A stretch of 64,000 bases of DNA from an uncultured Bacteroidota bacterium (lineage in GTDB: Bacteria > Bacteroidota > Bacteroidia > Chitinophagales > Chitinophagaceae). Below, one piece after another: positions 1-7,889 of this stretch (positions within the stretch are counted from its first letter, which is position 1; each line of letters opens with the position of its first letter). A program made the translations under genes and the position numbers. The stretch spans positions 186,001 to 250,000 of the forward strand of contig CAIJXT010000025.1 of the NCBI GenBank assembly GCA_903824665.1, read 5' to 3'. The notes under the pieces are model-generated. The model had not been told where the DNA came from, searched no databases, and worked only from the letters and a program-made list of their open reading frames with translations.

Positions 1-12
1 GAAAAATGATAG

Positions 13-58
13 CAAAACCACCGCCGCTGCAAATGAGCAGCAACGGTGGTTTTGTTTT
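13..58 (+). terminator. Rho-independent terminator of a gene upstream of the window
   Basis: Left arm AAAACCACCG (14-23) pairs with CGGTGGTTTT (44-53), and inside it GCTGC (26-30) pairs with GCAGC (37-41); the right arm runs into GTTTT. It most likely ends a plus-strand gene lying before base 1. Confidence 0.75.
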
Positions 59-60
59 AG

Positions 61-520
61 CGCCTAAAACTGAAGAAAACTAAGCTCTATACTATTACAA
101 CGATATTTTCATTTTGTGGACTTGAGGACTTCAGTTTGTATGGCAAAATTGTTTTTTACCTGTTCTTTACTGTTCTATTACCATATTATTACGCATAATT
201 TATAAATGGCGGCAAGTGTGTTTTGCAGCAAATCATTGATTGGTTCCAGTGCTTTGCCTTTTAGAATGAATTGATAGGAAAGAGCCTTTCGGCTACCAGC
301 GAACGCACCAAACACAAAATAGCTTATAATTCTATTCATCATTCTCTACAACGAGAAGTTCATGTTTTTTTAAGAGTCCGAAAGTGCCCCATAAAATAAA
401 TGAGAATTTATGCGCAGAGCAACTGACTTGAAACAATTTGCTCATATACAAATCGCATTACTATTAATTATTCAGGGTTGATGCTTCTTCTTTCGGGATA
501 AAGTTCGCATTATTGTAACA
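61..520. other. 460-base gap with no confident gene
   Basis: AT-rich sequence between the terminator at the left edge and the porin gene. The only open frame worth noting is a 54-codon minus-strand ORF (342 down to 178; its product begins MMNRIISYF) with no recognisable motif and no clear promoter; it may be a relic. I see no RNA gene here. The last ~100 bases probably hold the porin promoter, but no clean TTTG/TAnnTTTG pair is visible. Confidence 0.4.
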
Positions 521-1618
521 ATGAAAAAGCAACTTATTGCATTGTCGTTGTTTATTATCGGTGCGGTACCTTCATATTGTCAGGATACGGTCGCCGCTGA
601 CAAACCAAAATCGCTCACTTTTTCAGGTTTTTTGGAGGCATACTACTGTTACGATTTCGGTGAACCGGCAAACAACACCCGACCGGATTTCGTTTTTGCG
701 CATAACCGGCACAATGAAGTCAACATTAATCTTGCCTACCTGAAAAGCAGTTATCAAAAAGAAAGGGTTCGGGCAAACATTGCCATCGCTGCCGGCACCT
801 ATATGAATGCCACCTATGCAGCCGAACAAGGTGTACTGAAGATGCTCTATGAGGCAACTGCAGGTGTGAAAATCGCTCGAAATAAAGACCTTTATATTGA
901 TGCAGGTATTATGCCTTCGCATCTTGGATTTGAAAGTGCCTACTCTCCGGATTGCCAGACACTCACACGCAGTATCATTGCCGATAATTCACCTTACTAC
1001 GAAAGTGGTGCAAAACTCAACTACCGGACTGATAACGACAAGTGGTTTCTGGCTGTGATGGTACTCAACGGTTGGCAGCGCATTCAGCGGGTCTACGGCA
1101 ATTCTGCGCTCAGCGGTGGTACCCAGATCACCTACAAACCATCGTCTGGAATAGTGCTCAACTACAGCACTTTTGCCGGCAATGACAAGCCAGACAGCAA
1201 CAGACAGACCAGAGTTTTTCACAACATTTATGGCACATTTGCGCTTTCAAAAAAAATCGGGATAATAGCAGGCATTGATTATGGCTTGGAGCAAAAACGC
1301 CCTGGCAGCCGCTACTGGAATAACTGGATGGGGGCCGCAGTCATTGTGAGGTACCAGGCAGGTGCAAAAACAGCCATTGCAGTAAGGGGCGAATATTACA
1401 GCGACGAACACGGGGTTATTATCACTTCAGGAACACCAAATGGATTTAATGCAACCGGATTTTCGGCAAATTTTGATTTCTATCTTTTGAAAAATGTTAT
1501 CTGGCGAATAGAAGTAAAAACGTTGAAGAGCACCGATCGCATATTTACAGACAATACCGGAGCCGCTACAACTGCCAACCTTCTTGCCAGCACAGCACTG
1601 GCTATAACATTGAAATAA
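521..1618 (+). CDS. Outer-membrane beta-barrel porin, BBP2/OmpL-like
   Basis: 365 residues. The N-terminus is a signal peptide (MKKQLIALSLFIIGAVPSYC, cut near residue 20). The rest is an alternation of short amphipathic strands with many Tyr, Phe, Asn and Gly residues and ends in a hydrophobic strand (ALAITLK), as expected for an outer-membrane barrel. The opening strand (SGFLEAYYCYDF) followed by an HN-rich segment around residues 63-70 resembles the putative OmpL-like porin-2 (BBP2) family, in which a filled barrel permits passive diffusion of small solutes. The substrate cannot be inferred. It stands alone, 113 bases before the next gene. Other barrel families are possible; the outer-membrane assignment is firmer than the family name. 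Confidence 0.7.
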   Translation: MKKQLIALSLFIIGAVPSYCQDTVAADKPKSLTFSGFLEAYYCYDFGEPANNTRPDFVFAHNRHNEVNINLAYLKSSYQKERVRANIAIAAGTYMNATYAAEQGVLKMLYEATAGVKIARNKDLYIDAGIMPSHLGFESAYSPDCQTLTRSIIADNSPYYESGAKLNYRTDNDKWFLAVMVLNGWQRIQRVYGNSALSGGTQITYKPSSGIVLNYSTFAGNDKPDSNRQTRVFHNIYGTFALSKKIGIIAGIDYGLEQKRPGSRYWNNWMGAAVIVRYQAGAKTAIAVRGEYYSDEHGVIITSGTPNGFNATGFSANFDFYLLKNVIWRIEVKTLKSTDRIFTDNTGAATTANLLASTALAITLK

Positions 1619-1731
1619 TGCGATCCATTTTTTATCCTTTCACGAAAAGACCTATTTGTTTTACCATAGGGTACGTTTATGGTGAAGCATTCTAACACTT
1701 TGATAACACACCTTACAACTATCTTTAAACC

Positions 1732-2742
1732 ATGTGGGTACGCTTTCGTATTATTATGCTTATCGTTTTTTTTGGTGCATGTGGCCCAAAAGATCCCGAA
1801 CCTATGGGTGCGACGGCGACCGTGTTCCCAAAATCCCAGATCAGCAGCTACATTCGGCGAATATATGAGGACCGAAAAGGCAATATGTGGCTGGGAACTA
1901 CGCAGGACGGTGTGTGCAGGTACGATGGCAATACACTAAAATACCTGTCGAAAAAAGATGGACTGGCGGGAGTGTGCATAAAAGCAATGGTTGAAGACAA
2001 GGCCGGTAACTTATGGCTGGCCACCGAAAACGGAGTATCCAGATACCACGGTGAACGCTTTACTAATTACACAGCCCGCGATGGCCTTGCCGGAAACGAT
2101 GTGTTCTCTATGTTGTTCGACCGCAATGGTGTCTTATGGGTGGGCACAACAAATGGTGTAAGCCGATTTGATGGTGCAACCTTCACTTCCTTCGTTCTAC
2201 CGGGTGCAAACACGGTATCTGCCAATCCTAGATTCAAGGCTATGGCTATTCTGGCTATTTGCGAGGCAACAAATGGCGACATCTGGTTTGGTACTGGTGG
2301 CTCAGGGGTTATAAGGTACAATGGCATCACTTTTACAACCTATACCGAAAAAGACGGCCTCCCCAATAACAGTGTCTGGTGCATTGCGCAAGACCGTAAC
2401 GATAACATTTGGTTTGGCACACGTGGTGGCGGCGCTGCCAGCTACAACGGCAAAACGTTTGCCACCTTTTCTGAGCAGGATGGCCTGGCCGGCAACAACA
2501 TTAGCGACATCCTTATGGACAAATCAGGTAACATATGGTTTGCTACCAGTGGCAGAGGCGTAGCAAAGTACGACGGCAATAGATTCTCCACAATAAAAGA
2601 CCAGAGCGGGATCACCGAAAATCATGTACAGTGCATATTTCAGGACAGGTCAGGACGCCTCTGGTTCGGATTTTCAGGTGGGCTTTTTCGCTTAGAAAAA
2701 GGTGTTCTGGTGAATGTCACCAAAACCGGTCCATGGGAATAG
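1732..2742 (+). CDS. Lipoprotein made of one seven-bladed two-component-regulator-type beta-propeller
   Basis: 336 residues. A short hydrophobic leader ends in FFGAC (Cys17), a relaxed Bacteroidota lipobox. The remainder is seven tandem blades of about 42 residues, each with the Reg_prop core (D/E-x-x-G-x-[ILM]-W-[FLV]-[GA]-T, then G[VA]-x-[RKS]-[YF]-[DNH]-G), for example NMWLGTTQDG and NIWFATSGRG. In Bacteroidota these blades usually build the two-propeller periplasmic sensor of hybrid two-component systems that detect oligosaccharides. Here the protein stops after seven blades, with no Y_Y_Y domain, membrane segment or kinase, so it is a free surface or periplasmic binding propeller. No histidine kinase lies nearby. 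The ligand is unknown. Confidence 0.8.
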   Translation: MWVRFRIIMLIVFFGACGPKDPEPMGATATVFPKSQISSYIRRIYEDRKGNMWLGTTQDGVCRYDGNTLKYLSKKDGLAGVCIKAMVEDKAGNLWLATENGVSRYHGERFTNYTARDGLAGNDVFSMLFDRNGVLWVGTTNGVSRFDGATFTSFVLPGANTVSANPRFKAMAILAICEATNGDIWFGTGGSGVIRYNGITFTTYTEKDGLPNNSVWCIAQDRNDNIWFGTRGGGAASYNGKTFATFSEQDGLAGNNISDILMDKSGNIWFATSGRGVAKYDGNRFSTIKDQSGITENHVQCIFQDRSGRLWFGFSGGLFRLEKGVLVNVTKTGPWE

Positions 2743-2938
2743 CCATCTGCGCGGTATCGCAACGATAGTCGAAGGCAAACAATCGGTTCCATTTTGAGCA
2801 TCAGTCACCTAAGAAAATTTATAGCATTATCTTTTTACTGGTTCTTTTAAAGAAATTCTCCGCATTCCTCCTGGCAAGGTGGCTTTGCATCGCATATGCG
2901 GTATTGTACTATTGCTTACCTTTAGTAAAAACCACATT

Positions 2939-3220
2939 ATGAGACAAAAAACAATGCTTGCCATACTTACCCTAACTGTGCTTTTTGTAGCGGGCTGCAC
3001 CGCCGGGCACAACCCATCTGCGGCATCAGGTGGCACATCGGCCGGCTTCCTTATGGGCCTTTGGCATGGCGTTATTGCGCCAGTGACTTTCTGCATTTCC
3101 CTTTTCTCCGACAGCATTCATTTTTACGAGGTGCACAATAATGGTAATTGGTATAATTTTGGTTTCGTGTTGGGTACGGGTATCATCTTTGGCAGTGGTG
3201 GCAGAAAGTCCAAAAGCTGA
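2939..3220 (+). CDS. Small conserved lipoprotein with a GLWHG / HNNG-x-WYNFGF motif
   Basis: 93 residues from the ATG at 2939. An in-frame start 60 bases upstream would put a non-signal-like stretch in front of MRQKTMLAILTLTVLFVAGC, which is a textbook lipoprotein leader (Cys20). After a Ser/Gly-rich linker there are two short hydrophobic segments (about 36-58 and 72-86) carrying GLWHG and VHNNG-x-WYNFGF. I recognise this motif combination from small uncharacterised proteins found in many bacteria, but I know of no assigned function. Spacing to the next gene is 66 bases, so co-transcription with the TauE/SafE-type gene is possible but not shown. Confidence 0.75.
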   Translation: MRQKTMLAILTLTVLFVAGCTAGHNPSAASGGTSAGFLMGLWHGVIAPVTFCISLFSDSIHFYEVHNNGNWYNFGFVLGTGIIFGSGGRKSKS

Positions 3221-3286
3221 CCTGAACCACGATGAAAGCTTTGTTAACGGAGGTTACTTTTTGATCACCATTTCAATTTTTCAACA

Positions 3287-3658
3287 ATGAACATGTTAAC
3301 CATTGTAGCTTTATTGGCCATAGGCCTCGCGGCCGGGTTGCTGAGTAGTATGGTAGGTATTGGTGGCGGTATTGTCATCGTACCGTCGCTGGTGTTTTTT
3401 CTGGCTATGAGTCAGAAAATGGCACAGGGCACATCGCTGGCGCTGTTGATGACGCCGGTGGGCATTTTTGCCGTTATCAACTACTACAAAGCCGGATATG
3501 TAGACTTCAAAGTGGCAGGCGTGCTTATAATAGCCTTTGTAGCAGGTAGTTTTCTGGGTAGTAAAGTTGCCCTTGGCCTGCCAGACAATGTGATCAAAAA
3601 GCTCTTTGGGGGCTTTCTGATGTTGGTTTCTATTAAATACCTGTTTTTCAGCAAATAA
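3287..3658 (+). CDS. Half-size TauE/SafE (TSUP) membrane transporter
   Basis: 123 residues with four predicted membrane segments (about 4-24, 26-46, 66-90 and 98-120). The glycine-rich SSMVGIGGGIVIVPSLVF stretch after the first helix is the signature of the TauE/SafE (TSUP) family, which moves anions such as sulfite, sulfonates and sulfoacetate across the inner membrane. Typical members are about 250 residues and carry two such repeats; this one has a single repeat and ends cleanly with a lysine-tailed stop, so it probably works as a homodimer. Nothing nearby indicates a sulfur pathway, so the substrate is open. Confidence 0.8.
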   Translation: MNMLTIVALLAIGLAAGLLSSMVGIGGGIVIVPSLVFFLAMSQKMAQGTSLALLMTPVGIFAVINYYKAGYVDFKVAGVLIIAFVAGSFLGSKVALGLPDNVIKKLFGGFLMLVSIKYLFFSK

Positions 3659-3696
3659 CTATTTTCGCTACCCGCCTACCTGCCTTACAAAATAAA

Positions 3697-3728
3697 TTGT
3701 TCTGTACGGGTATTGCGCTTTAATTTTG
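3697..3728 (+). promoter_or_regulatory. Bacteroidota-type promoter of asnS
   Basis: TTG (3697-3699), a 21-base spacer, then TAATTTTG (3721-3728), a perfect TAnnTTTG -7 box. It leaves an untranslated leader of about 40 bases before the ATG at 3773 and argues against the in-frame start at 3713, which lies upstream of the box. Confidence 0.65.
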
Positions 3729-3772
3729 CACCTTCAAAAACACCCCTGATCAATTCGGGAAAAACAATAGCA

Positions 3773-5200
3773 ATGCGTACTAAGATAAAAGCAATTCTCA
3801 ACGACGACAAAACCGACTACAAGGTAAATATTAAAGGATGGGTACGATCGTTCCGTAACAATCAGTTTATAGCGGTCAATGATGGCTCGTGCATGGGCAA
3901 TCTGCAAGTCGTTATAGGTCTGGATACAGACGAAACGATTGTCAAAAAAATCAACAATGGTGCCTCAGTGAGCGTAGATGGGACAATAGTCGCATCGCAG
4001 GGCAAGGGACAGCGCGTGGAATTGAAAGCGGATAGCATTACCATAATGGGCGAGTGCGACCCGGAGCAGTTTCCACTGCAGCTAAAAAATAAGCCGAGCC
4101 TCGATTACCTGCGCGAGATAGCCCACCTGCGCTTTCGTACCAATACTTTTGGTGCTGTTTTCCGTGTACGGCATACACTGGCTTATGCCATTCACAAGTT
4201 TTTCAACGACCGTGGCTTTGTGTACATGCACACGCCTATCGTTACGGCATCTGATGCAGAAGGTGCAGGTGAGATGTTCAGGGTCACTACCCTGCCATTC
4301 GACAATCCGCCGCGTAACGAAGATGGCACCATTAACTATAAGGAAGACTTTTTTGGCCGCAATACCAACCTGACCGTGAGTGGCCAGTTGGAGGCCGAAC
4401 TGGGTGCCATGGCTTTTAGCGAAGTATATACTTTCGGGCCCACATTCCGTGCAGAGAACTCAAATACTGCCCGTCACCTTGCAGAGTTTTGGATGATAGA
4501 ACCCGAAGTCGCATTCAATGACATCTATGATAACATGGATCTCGCTGAACAGTTCATCAGGTACATCATTGCCTATGCGCTGGAGCACAACCGTGAAGAT
4601 CTTGAATTTCTGGCGCAGCGTCTTGCAGACGAAGAAAAACAGAAACCTACAAATGAGCGCAGCGAGCTGGGGCTGATAGAAAAACTCGACTTTGTGCTCA
4701 ACAACAATTTTGAGCGCATCACCTACACCGATGCGATCAACATTCTGCTCGATTCACCGGCTTACAAGAAAAAGAAGTTTCAGTATGATGTAAAGTGGGG
4801 TATCGACCTGCAAAGCGAACATGAACGCTACCTTGTAGAAAAGCACTTTAAGAAGCCTGTAATCGTTACCGGCTACCCCAAAGACATAAAAGCATTCTAC
4901 ATGCGTATGAATGACGATGGCAAGACCGTAGCCGCAATGGATATACTTGCGCCGGGCATCGGTGAAATTGTAGGTGGCTCGCAAAGAGAGGAGCGACTGG
5001 ACAAACTCATGGCCCGTATGGCCGAAATGCACATTCCTGCTGAAGAACTGTACTGGTACCTCGACACCCGTAAATTTGGTACTGTGCCGCATGCCGGCTT
5101 TGGTCTCGGTTTCGAACGCATTGTGTTGTTTGTTACCGGTATGACCAACATCCGCGACGTGATACCTTTCCCACGTACACCTAAGAATGCAGAATTTTAA
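3773..5200 (+). CDS. asnS: Asparaginyl-tRNA synthetase
   Basis: 475 residues from the ATG at 3773. It charges tRNA-Asn with asparagine in the cytoplasm using ATP. Residues 1-110 are the OB-fold anticodon-binding domain. The class II catalytic core follows, with motif 2 ([20 protein letters not shown]) and motif 3 ([12 protein letters not shown]) ending in the class-typical [10 protein letters not shown] near the C-terminus. Length is close to the usual ~466 residues. The start is chosen because a perfect -7 box lies between it and the alternative start at 3713. The gene is monocistronic and faces a minus-strand glycosyltransferase across a long palindrome. Confidence 0.97.
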   Translation: MRTKIKAILNDDKTDYKVNIKGWVRSFRNNQFIAVNDGSCMGNLQVVIGLDTDETIVKKINNGASVSVDGTIVASQGKGQRVELKADSITIMGECDPEQFPLQLKNKPSLDYLREIAHLRFRTNTFGAVFRVRHTLAYAIHKFFNDRGFVYMHTPIVTASDAEGAGEMFRVTTLPFDNPPRNEDGTINYKEDFFGRNTNLTVSGQLEAELGAMAFSEVYTFGPTFRAENSNTARHLAEFWMIEPEVAFNDIYDNMDLAEQFIRYIIAYALEHNREDLEFLAQRLADEEKQKPTNERSELGLIEKLDFVLNNNFERITYTDAINILLDSPAYKKKKFQYDVKWGIDLQSEHERYLVEKHFKKPVIVTGYPKDIKAFYMRMNDDGKTVAAMDILAPGIGEIVGGSQREERLDKLMARMAEMHIPAEELYWYLDTRKFGTVPHAGFGLGFERIVLFVTGMTNIRDVIPFPRTPKNAEF

Positions 5201-5213
5201 TAGGTAAGATGCT

Positions 5214-5258
5214 ACAACGGTTTACAGCTATGCAGCTCTGCATACTGTAATCCGTTGT
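5214..5258. terminator. Long imperfect palindrome between convergent genes, probable bidirectional terminator
   Basis: The left arm runs from ACAACGG at 5214 through TTTACAG to TATGCAG; the right arm mirrors it from CTGCATA to CCGTTGT at 5258. Only one mismatch and one bulged C interrupt about 21 base pairs, with a 2-base loop. There is no long T run on either side, so termination is inferred from position between two converging genes. Confidence 0.6.
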
Positions 5259-5262
5259 GTTA

Positions 5263-6483
5263 TTAGTGGTGCCTCACTTTCATGAGTTCTTCTACAGCTG
5301 TTATCACTGTGTGCATCACTTTCTTCTGATCATATTTTTCTACTACCAGAGCGCGCGCATTTGCCGCAAGTGCTTCTGCCTCCACTTTGTGCTCCAGACA
5401 CCATTTTATTGCATTGGCAAAGTCTTTGGGAGTATGTGCACGCAGATAATGTTCTTCCGGGCGTGCTTCAATGCCTTTTATGCCTTTAGATGTTGTTACA
5501 ACAATCTTTCCGGCGGCCATTGCTTCGAGTATTTTTACCCGTATTCCACCTCCAGACCATAGTGGCACGATTAGTATCTTTTTGTCTTCAATAAATGCAT
5601 CGGCATCTGGCACCTCCCCCATGCATTCCACACCGCTGAGCTTCACGTTCTTAAATTCTTTGTCCATACCCCTGCCGGCAAAGTAGAATTTGAATTTAGG
5701 AGCCGCTTTGTGAATAGCTGGCCATGCTTTGTTCAGAAACCAACTGATCCCCTCTGCATTGGGTCGCCAGTCCATAGCGCCTATATGGTACCCTACCCAC
5801 TGCACTTCCTTTTCAGGTGGCTTTATCTTATCGGTCTCAATACTAAATGGTGCTACAATAACGTGCGAAACATCCTCCAGCCGTTGTACCAGATGGGCGT
5901 CTTTTTCGGTTATAGCCAGGAGCAGATTGTACTCTTTCCATGCCATGCGCTCAAAATTCCGGACTCTTATTGCCAGATTGTCGAGGTAGTAGGCTTTGAG
6001 TTTGTTTTTGGTACGGCGCGAAAGACCCTGCCATATCTGGTATTCCACATTGTGCATGCGCAGCACAGTAACTGCTTCTGAGTATTTCCTGATCACTGGC
6101 AGGTAAGTGGTAAGAAAAACACTCTCCACCTGCACTACATCCGGTTTAAATTCAGTGAGTATTTCCTTTAGTTTGGTTTTGAAATCTTCGCTGTAGAAAC
6201 GCTTGGCATGTTCCGGCTCCTTGCCAAAAAGAAAATTGCGCAGGACATCCTGCCACTTCAACACGTTATCAATATCTACCCACGAAAACGCATGCAAATG
6301 TGTAAAAATACGCCTGAGCGCATCGCCGCTTACATGGTGCTTGCTTGTGTTCATTGCCAGCAGGTGTACCTTCCAGCCTGCATGATGGTATCCCTCAATC
6401 ATTGCATGCATGGCCATATTTCCACCGTCCTTCAGCGGATACGGCACACGATTGGTAATGATCAGTATTTTGTGTGGTGTCAT
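5263..6483 (-). CDS. GT4-type glycosyltransferase (GT-B fold)
   Basis: 406 residues. The N-terminal Rossmann-like domain opens with KILIITNRVPYPLKDGG, the acceptor-side glycine-rich loop of GT4 enzymes. The C-terminal donor-binding domain contains GGGIRVKILEAMAAGKIVVT, with the conserved E-x-x-A-x-G-K/V pattern that contacts the nucleotide-sugar. It should transfer a hexose or related sugar from a nucleotide donor to an envelope glycan or lipid carrier. The same NRVPYP start is seen in the glycosyltransferase at 17370, so the two are paralogues. It is divergent from a formyltransferase gene, with both promoters packed in about 40 bases, which suggests a shared role in glycan decoration. Donor and acceptor are unknown. 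Confidence 0.88.
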   Translation of the reverse strand: MTPHKILIITNRVPYPLKDGGNMAMHAMIEGYHHAGWKVHLLAMNTSKHHVSGDALRRIFTHLHAFSWVDIDNVLKWQDVLRNFLFGKEPEHAKRFYSEDFKTKLKEILTEFKPDVVQVESVFLTTYLPVIRKYSEAVTVLRMHNVEYQIWQGLSRRTKNKLKAYYLDNLAIRVRNFERMAWKEYNLLLAITEKDAHLVQRLEDVSHVIVAPFSIETDKIKPPEKEVQWVGYHIGAMDWRPNAEGISWFLNKAWPAIHKAAPKFKFYFAGRGMDKEFKNVKLSGVECMGEVPDADAFIEDKKILIVPLWSGGGIRVKILEAMAAGKIVVTTSKGIKGIEARPEEHYLRAHTPKDFANAIKWCLEHKVEAEALAANARALVVEKYDQKKVMHTVITAVEELMKVRHH

Positions 6484-6490
6484 CTGGGGG

Positions 6491-6522
6491 CGAAAATAGA
6501 ATAACTTTAAAACTTATTTTTG
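6491..6522. promoter_or_regulatory. Back-to-back -7 boxes of divergent genes
   Basis: On the minus strand TATTTTCG (6498 down to 6491) lies 7 bases before the glycosyltransferase ATG. On the plus strand TATTTTTG (6515-6522) lies only 3 bases before the formyltransferase ATG at 6526. The plus-strand box overlaps a TTG codon at 6520 that a gene finder could take as the start; the box argues for 6526. Confidence 0.55.
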
Positions 6523-6525
6523 CGA

Positions 6526-7278
6526 ATGCACACAAAAAAAGTAATTTTTCTCGGTTCCAAACCTATAGGGTACGATTGCCTTGCCCACCTTATCTCGCAA
6601 CAGCATGTGCTCGGGTTTCAAATCGGCGGAATAATGACCCAGGAAAGAAAGGAGTTTGGGTCGGGGAATAACTTGAAAGAACTTGCTGAGCAAAACCAAA
6701 TACCGGTTTTTACAGATCTGTCTCAACTACCGGATTGTGATATTATTTACTCGGTGCAGTACCATCAGATACTAAAACAGGAACATATTGCCAAAGCTGC
6801 ACAAATAGCCGTAAACCTGCACATGGCGCCCCTGCCCGAATACCGCGGTAGCAATCAGTTCTCATTTGCTATCATTGATGGGAAAGCCGAATTCGGCACC
6901 ACGATACATCGTATAGATACACGCATAGACCACGGTGACCTGTTGTTTCAGAAACGCTTCCCAATCCCGCGAAACTGCTGGGTCAATGAGCTGTATCAGC
7001 TCACCTACAATGCATCATTGAATCTGTTCAAACAAACGTTGGGGCATATTATCAGCGGCAACTATCAACCCATTTCTCAGCAGGTGCTGGTGGGCAAGTT
7101 TGGTACCAGCCTGCACTTTCGCAACGAAATGGAAGCGCTGAAGCATATCAGCCTTGAATGGGATTCGGAAAAAATAGAGCGTCACATCCGTGCTACATCA
7201 ATGCCTGGTTTTGAGCCACCCTACTGCACCATAGGTGGCGAAAAAGTATATTTTTCTACTACCTGGGACAAGAAATAA
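6526..7278 (+). CDS. Formyltransferase-family protein (methionyl-tRNA/sugar formyltransferase fold)
   Basis: 250 residues from the ATG at 6526. The catalytic signature of the formyl transferase fold is present: N97-x-H99 in VNLHMAPLPEYRG and the acidic residue D135 in RIDTRIDHGDLL, equivalent to the Asn-His-Asp triad of Fmt and PurN. These enzymes move a formyl group from 10-formyl-tetrahydrofolate to an amine. The protein is shorter than Fmt (about 310) and lacks its C-terminal tRNA-binding barrel, which points to a small-molecule acceptor such as an amino-sugar nucleotide. Its position divergent from a glycosyltransferase fits N-formyl sugar synthesis for surface glycans, but this is inference. 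Confidence 0.8.
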   Translation: MHTKKVIFLGSKPIGYDCLAHLISQQHVLGFQIGGIMTQERKEFGSGNNLKELAEQNQIPVFTDLSQLPDCDIIYSVQYHQILKQEHIAKAAQIAVNLHMAPLPEYRGSNQFSFAIIDGKAEFGTTIHRIDTRIDHGDLLFQKRFPIPRNCWVNELYQLTYNASLNLFKQTLGHIISGNYQPISQQVLVGKFGTSLHFRNEMEALKHISLEWDSEKIERHIRATSMPGFEPPYCTIGGEKVYFSTTWDKK

Positions 7279-7288
7279 TTCAAACACT

Positions 7289-7720
7289 TTACTCATCTCC
7301 GCCAGCAGACCGCTCAGAGGGCACCTCTACTCTGCGGGTATTGCCAAATCCCACATAAAGATAGAGGTACATCATACGAGCGAGGCGCATAAGGTATGGC
7401 TGGGCCAGCAATACAATGGCTGTGCTGGCAAACAGGTAGTAATACACACTATTGTCTTTGTAAGACAGCCCAAATATGGGCCAATACCAACATAAATTGA
7501 GGAAAAACAAAATCATCGTAAGCGCATAGTTGATACCGCCTCCATTATTTCGCTCCGACTTCATCTTCTGTCCGCACACTTCGCATTCATCCTTCAGCAT
7601 TACCATTTCACTCAGGGGGAATATGCTTTTGTTGATGAACACATGAGTTTGCCTGCAACTGGGACATTTCATGGTAAACATCGCAACTATTATGTTTGGC
7701 TTCCGGGAAGATGTGTCCAT
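7289..7720 (-). CDS. DUF983 membrane protein
   Basis: 143 residues from the ATG at 7720; an earlier in-frame ATG at 7759 lies upstream of a -7 box and is unlikely. An N-terminal zinc-ribbon-like pair, CPSCRQ and CEVCGQ (about 27 residues apart), precedes two hydrophobic segments (about 58-76 and 85-103). This architecture is DUF983, a family common in Bacteroidota and Alphaproteobacteria; I know of no proven function, though some members lie near cytochrome oxidase genes. Nothing of that kind is near here. It converges on the formyltransferase gene with only 10 bases between the stops. Confidence 0.82.
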   Translation of the reverse strand: MDTSSRKPNIIVAMFTMKCPSCRQTHVFINKSIFPLSEMVMLKDECEVCGQKMKSERNNGGGINYALTMILFFLNLCWYWPIFGLSYKDNSVYYYLFASTAIVLLAQPYLMRLARMMYLYLYVGFGNTRRVEVPSERSAGGDE

Positions 7721-7724
7721 GCTG

Positions 7725-7732
7725 CAAAAATA
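7725..7732 (-). promoter_or_regulatory. -7 box four bases before the DUF983 start
   Basis: On the minus strand TATTTTTG runs from 7732 to 7725, followed by four bases and then the ATG at 7720. It is a perfect TAnnTTTG box; transcription would begin at or just inside the start codon, so the message may be leaderless. Confidence 0.5.
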
Positions 7733-7889
7733 ATATTTTTTGTTTGGCTTTATCCGCATTTTCCGGAATGCAGCGCTTTAGCAGCGCAATACAAAACCAA
7801 ATCAGCAACTGAATATCCACTTTGACAACAACGGCACCAAAAAAGCAACATGTGCTTAAAACGAGTATTTTTAACGCCAAAAACAAATA

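Noticed and set aside
178-342. 54-codon minus-strand ORF near the left edge
   Set aside because: Readable frame with one FGAFAGSRKAL-type segment but no recognisable family and no promoter; kept only as a remark in the gap entry.
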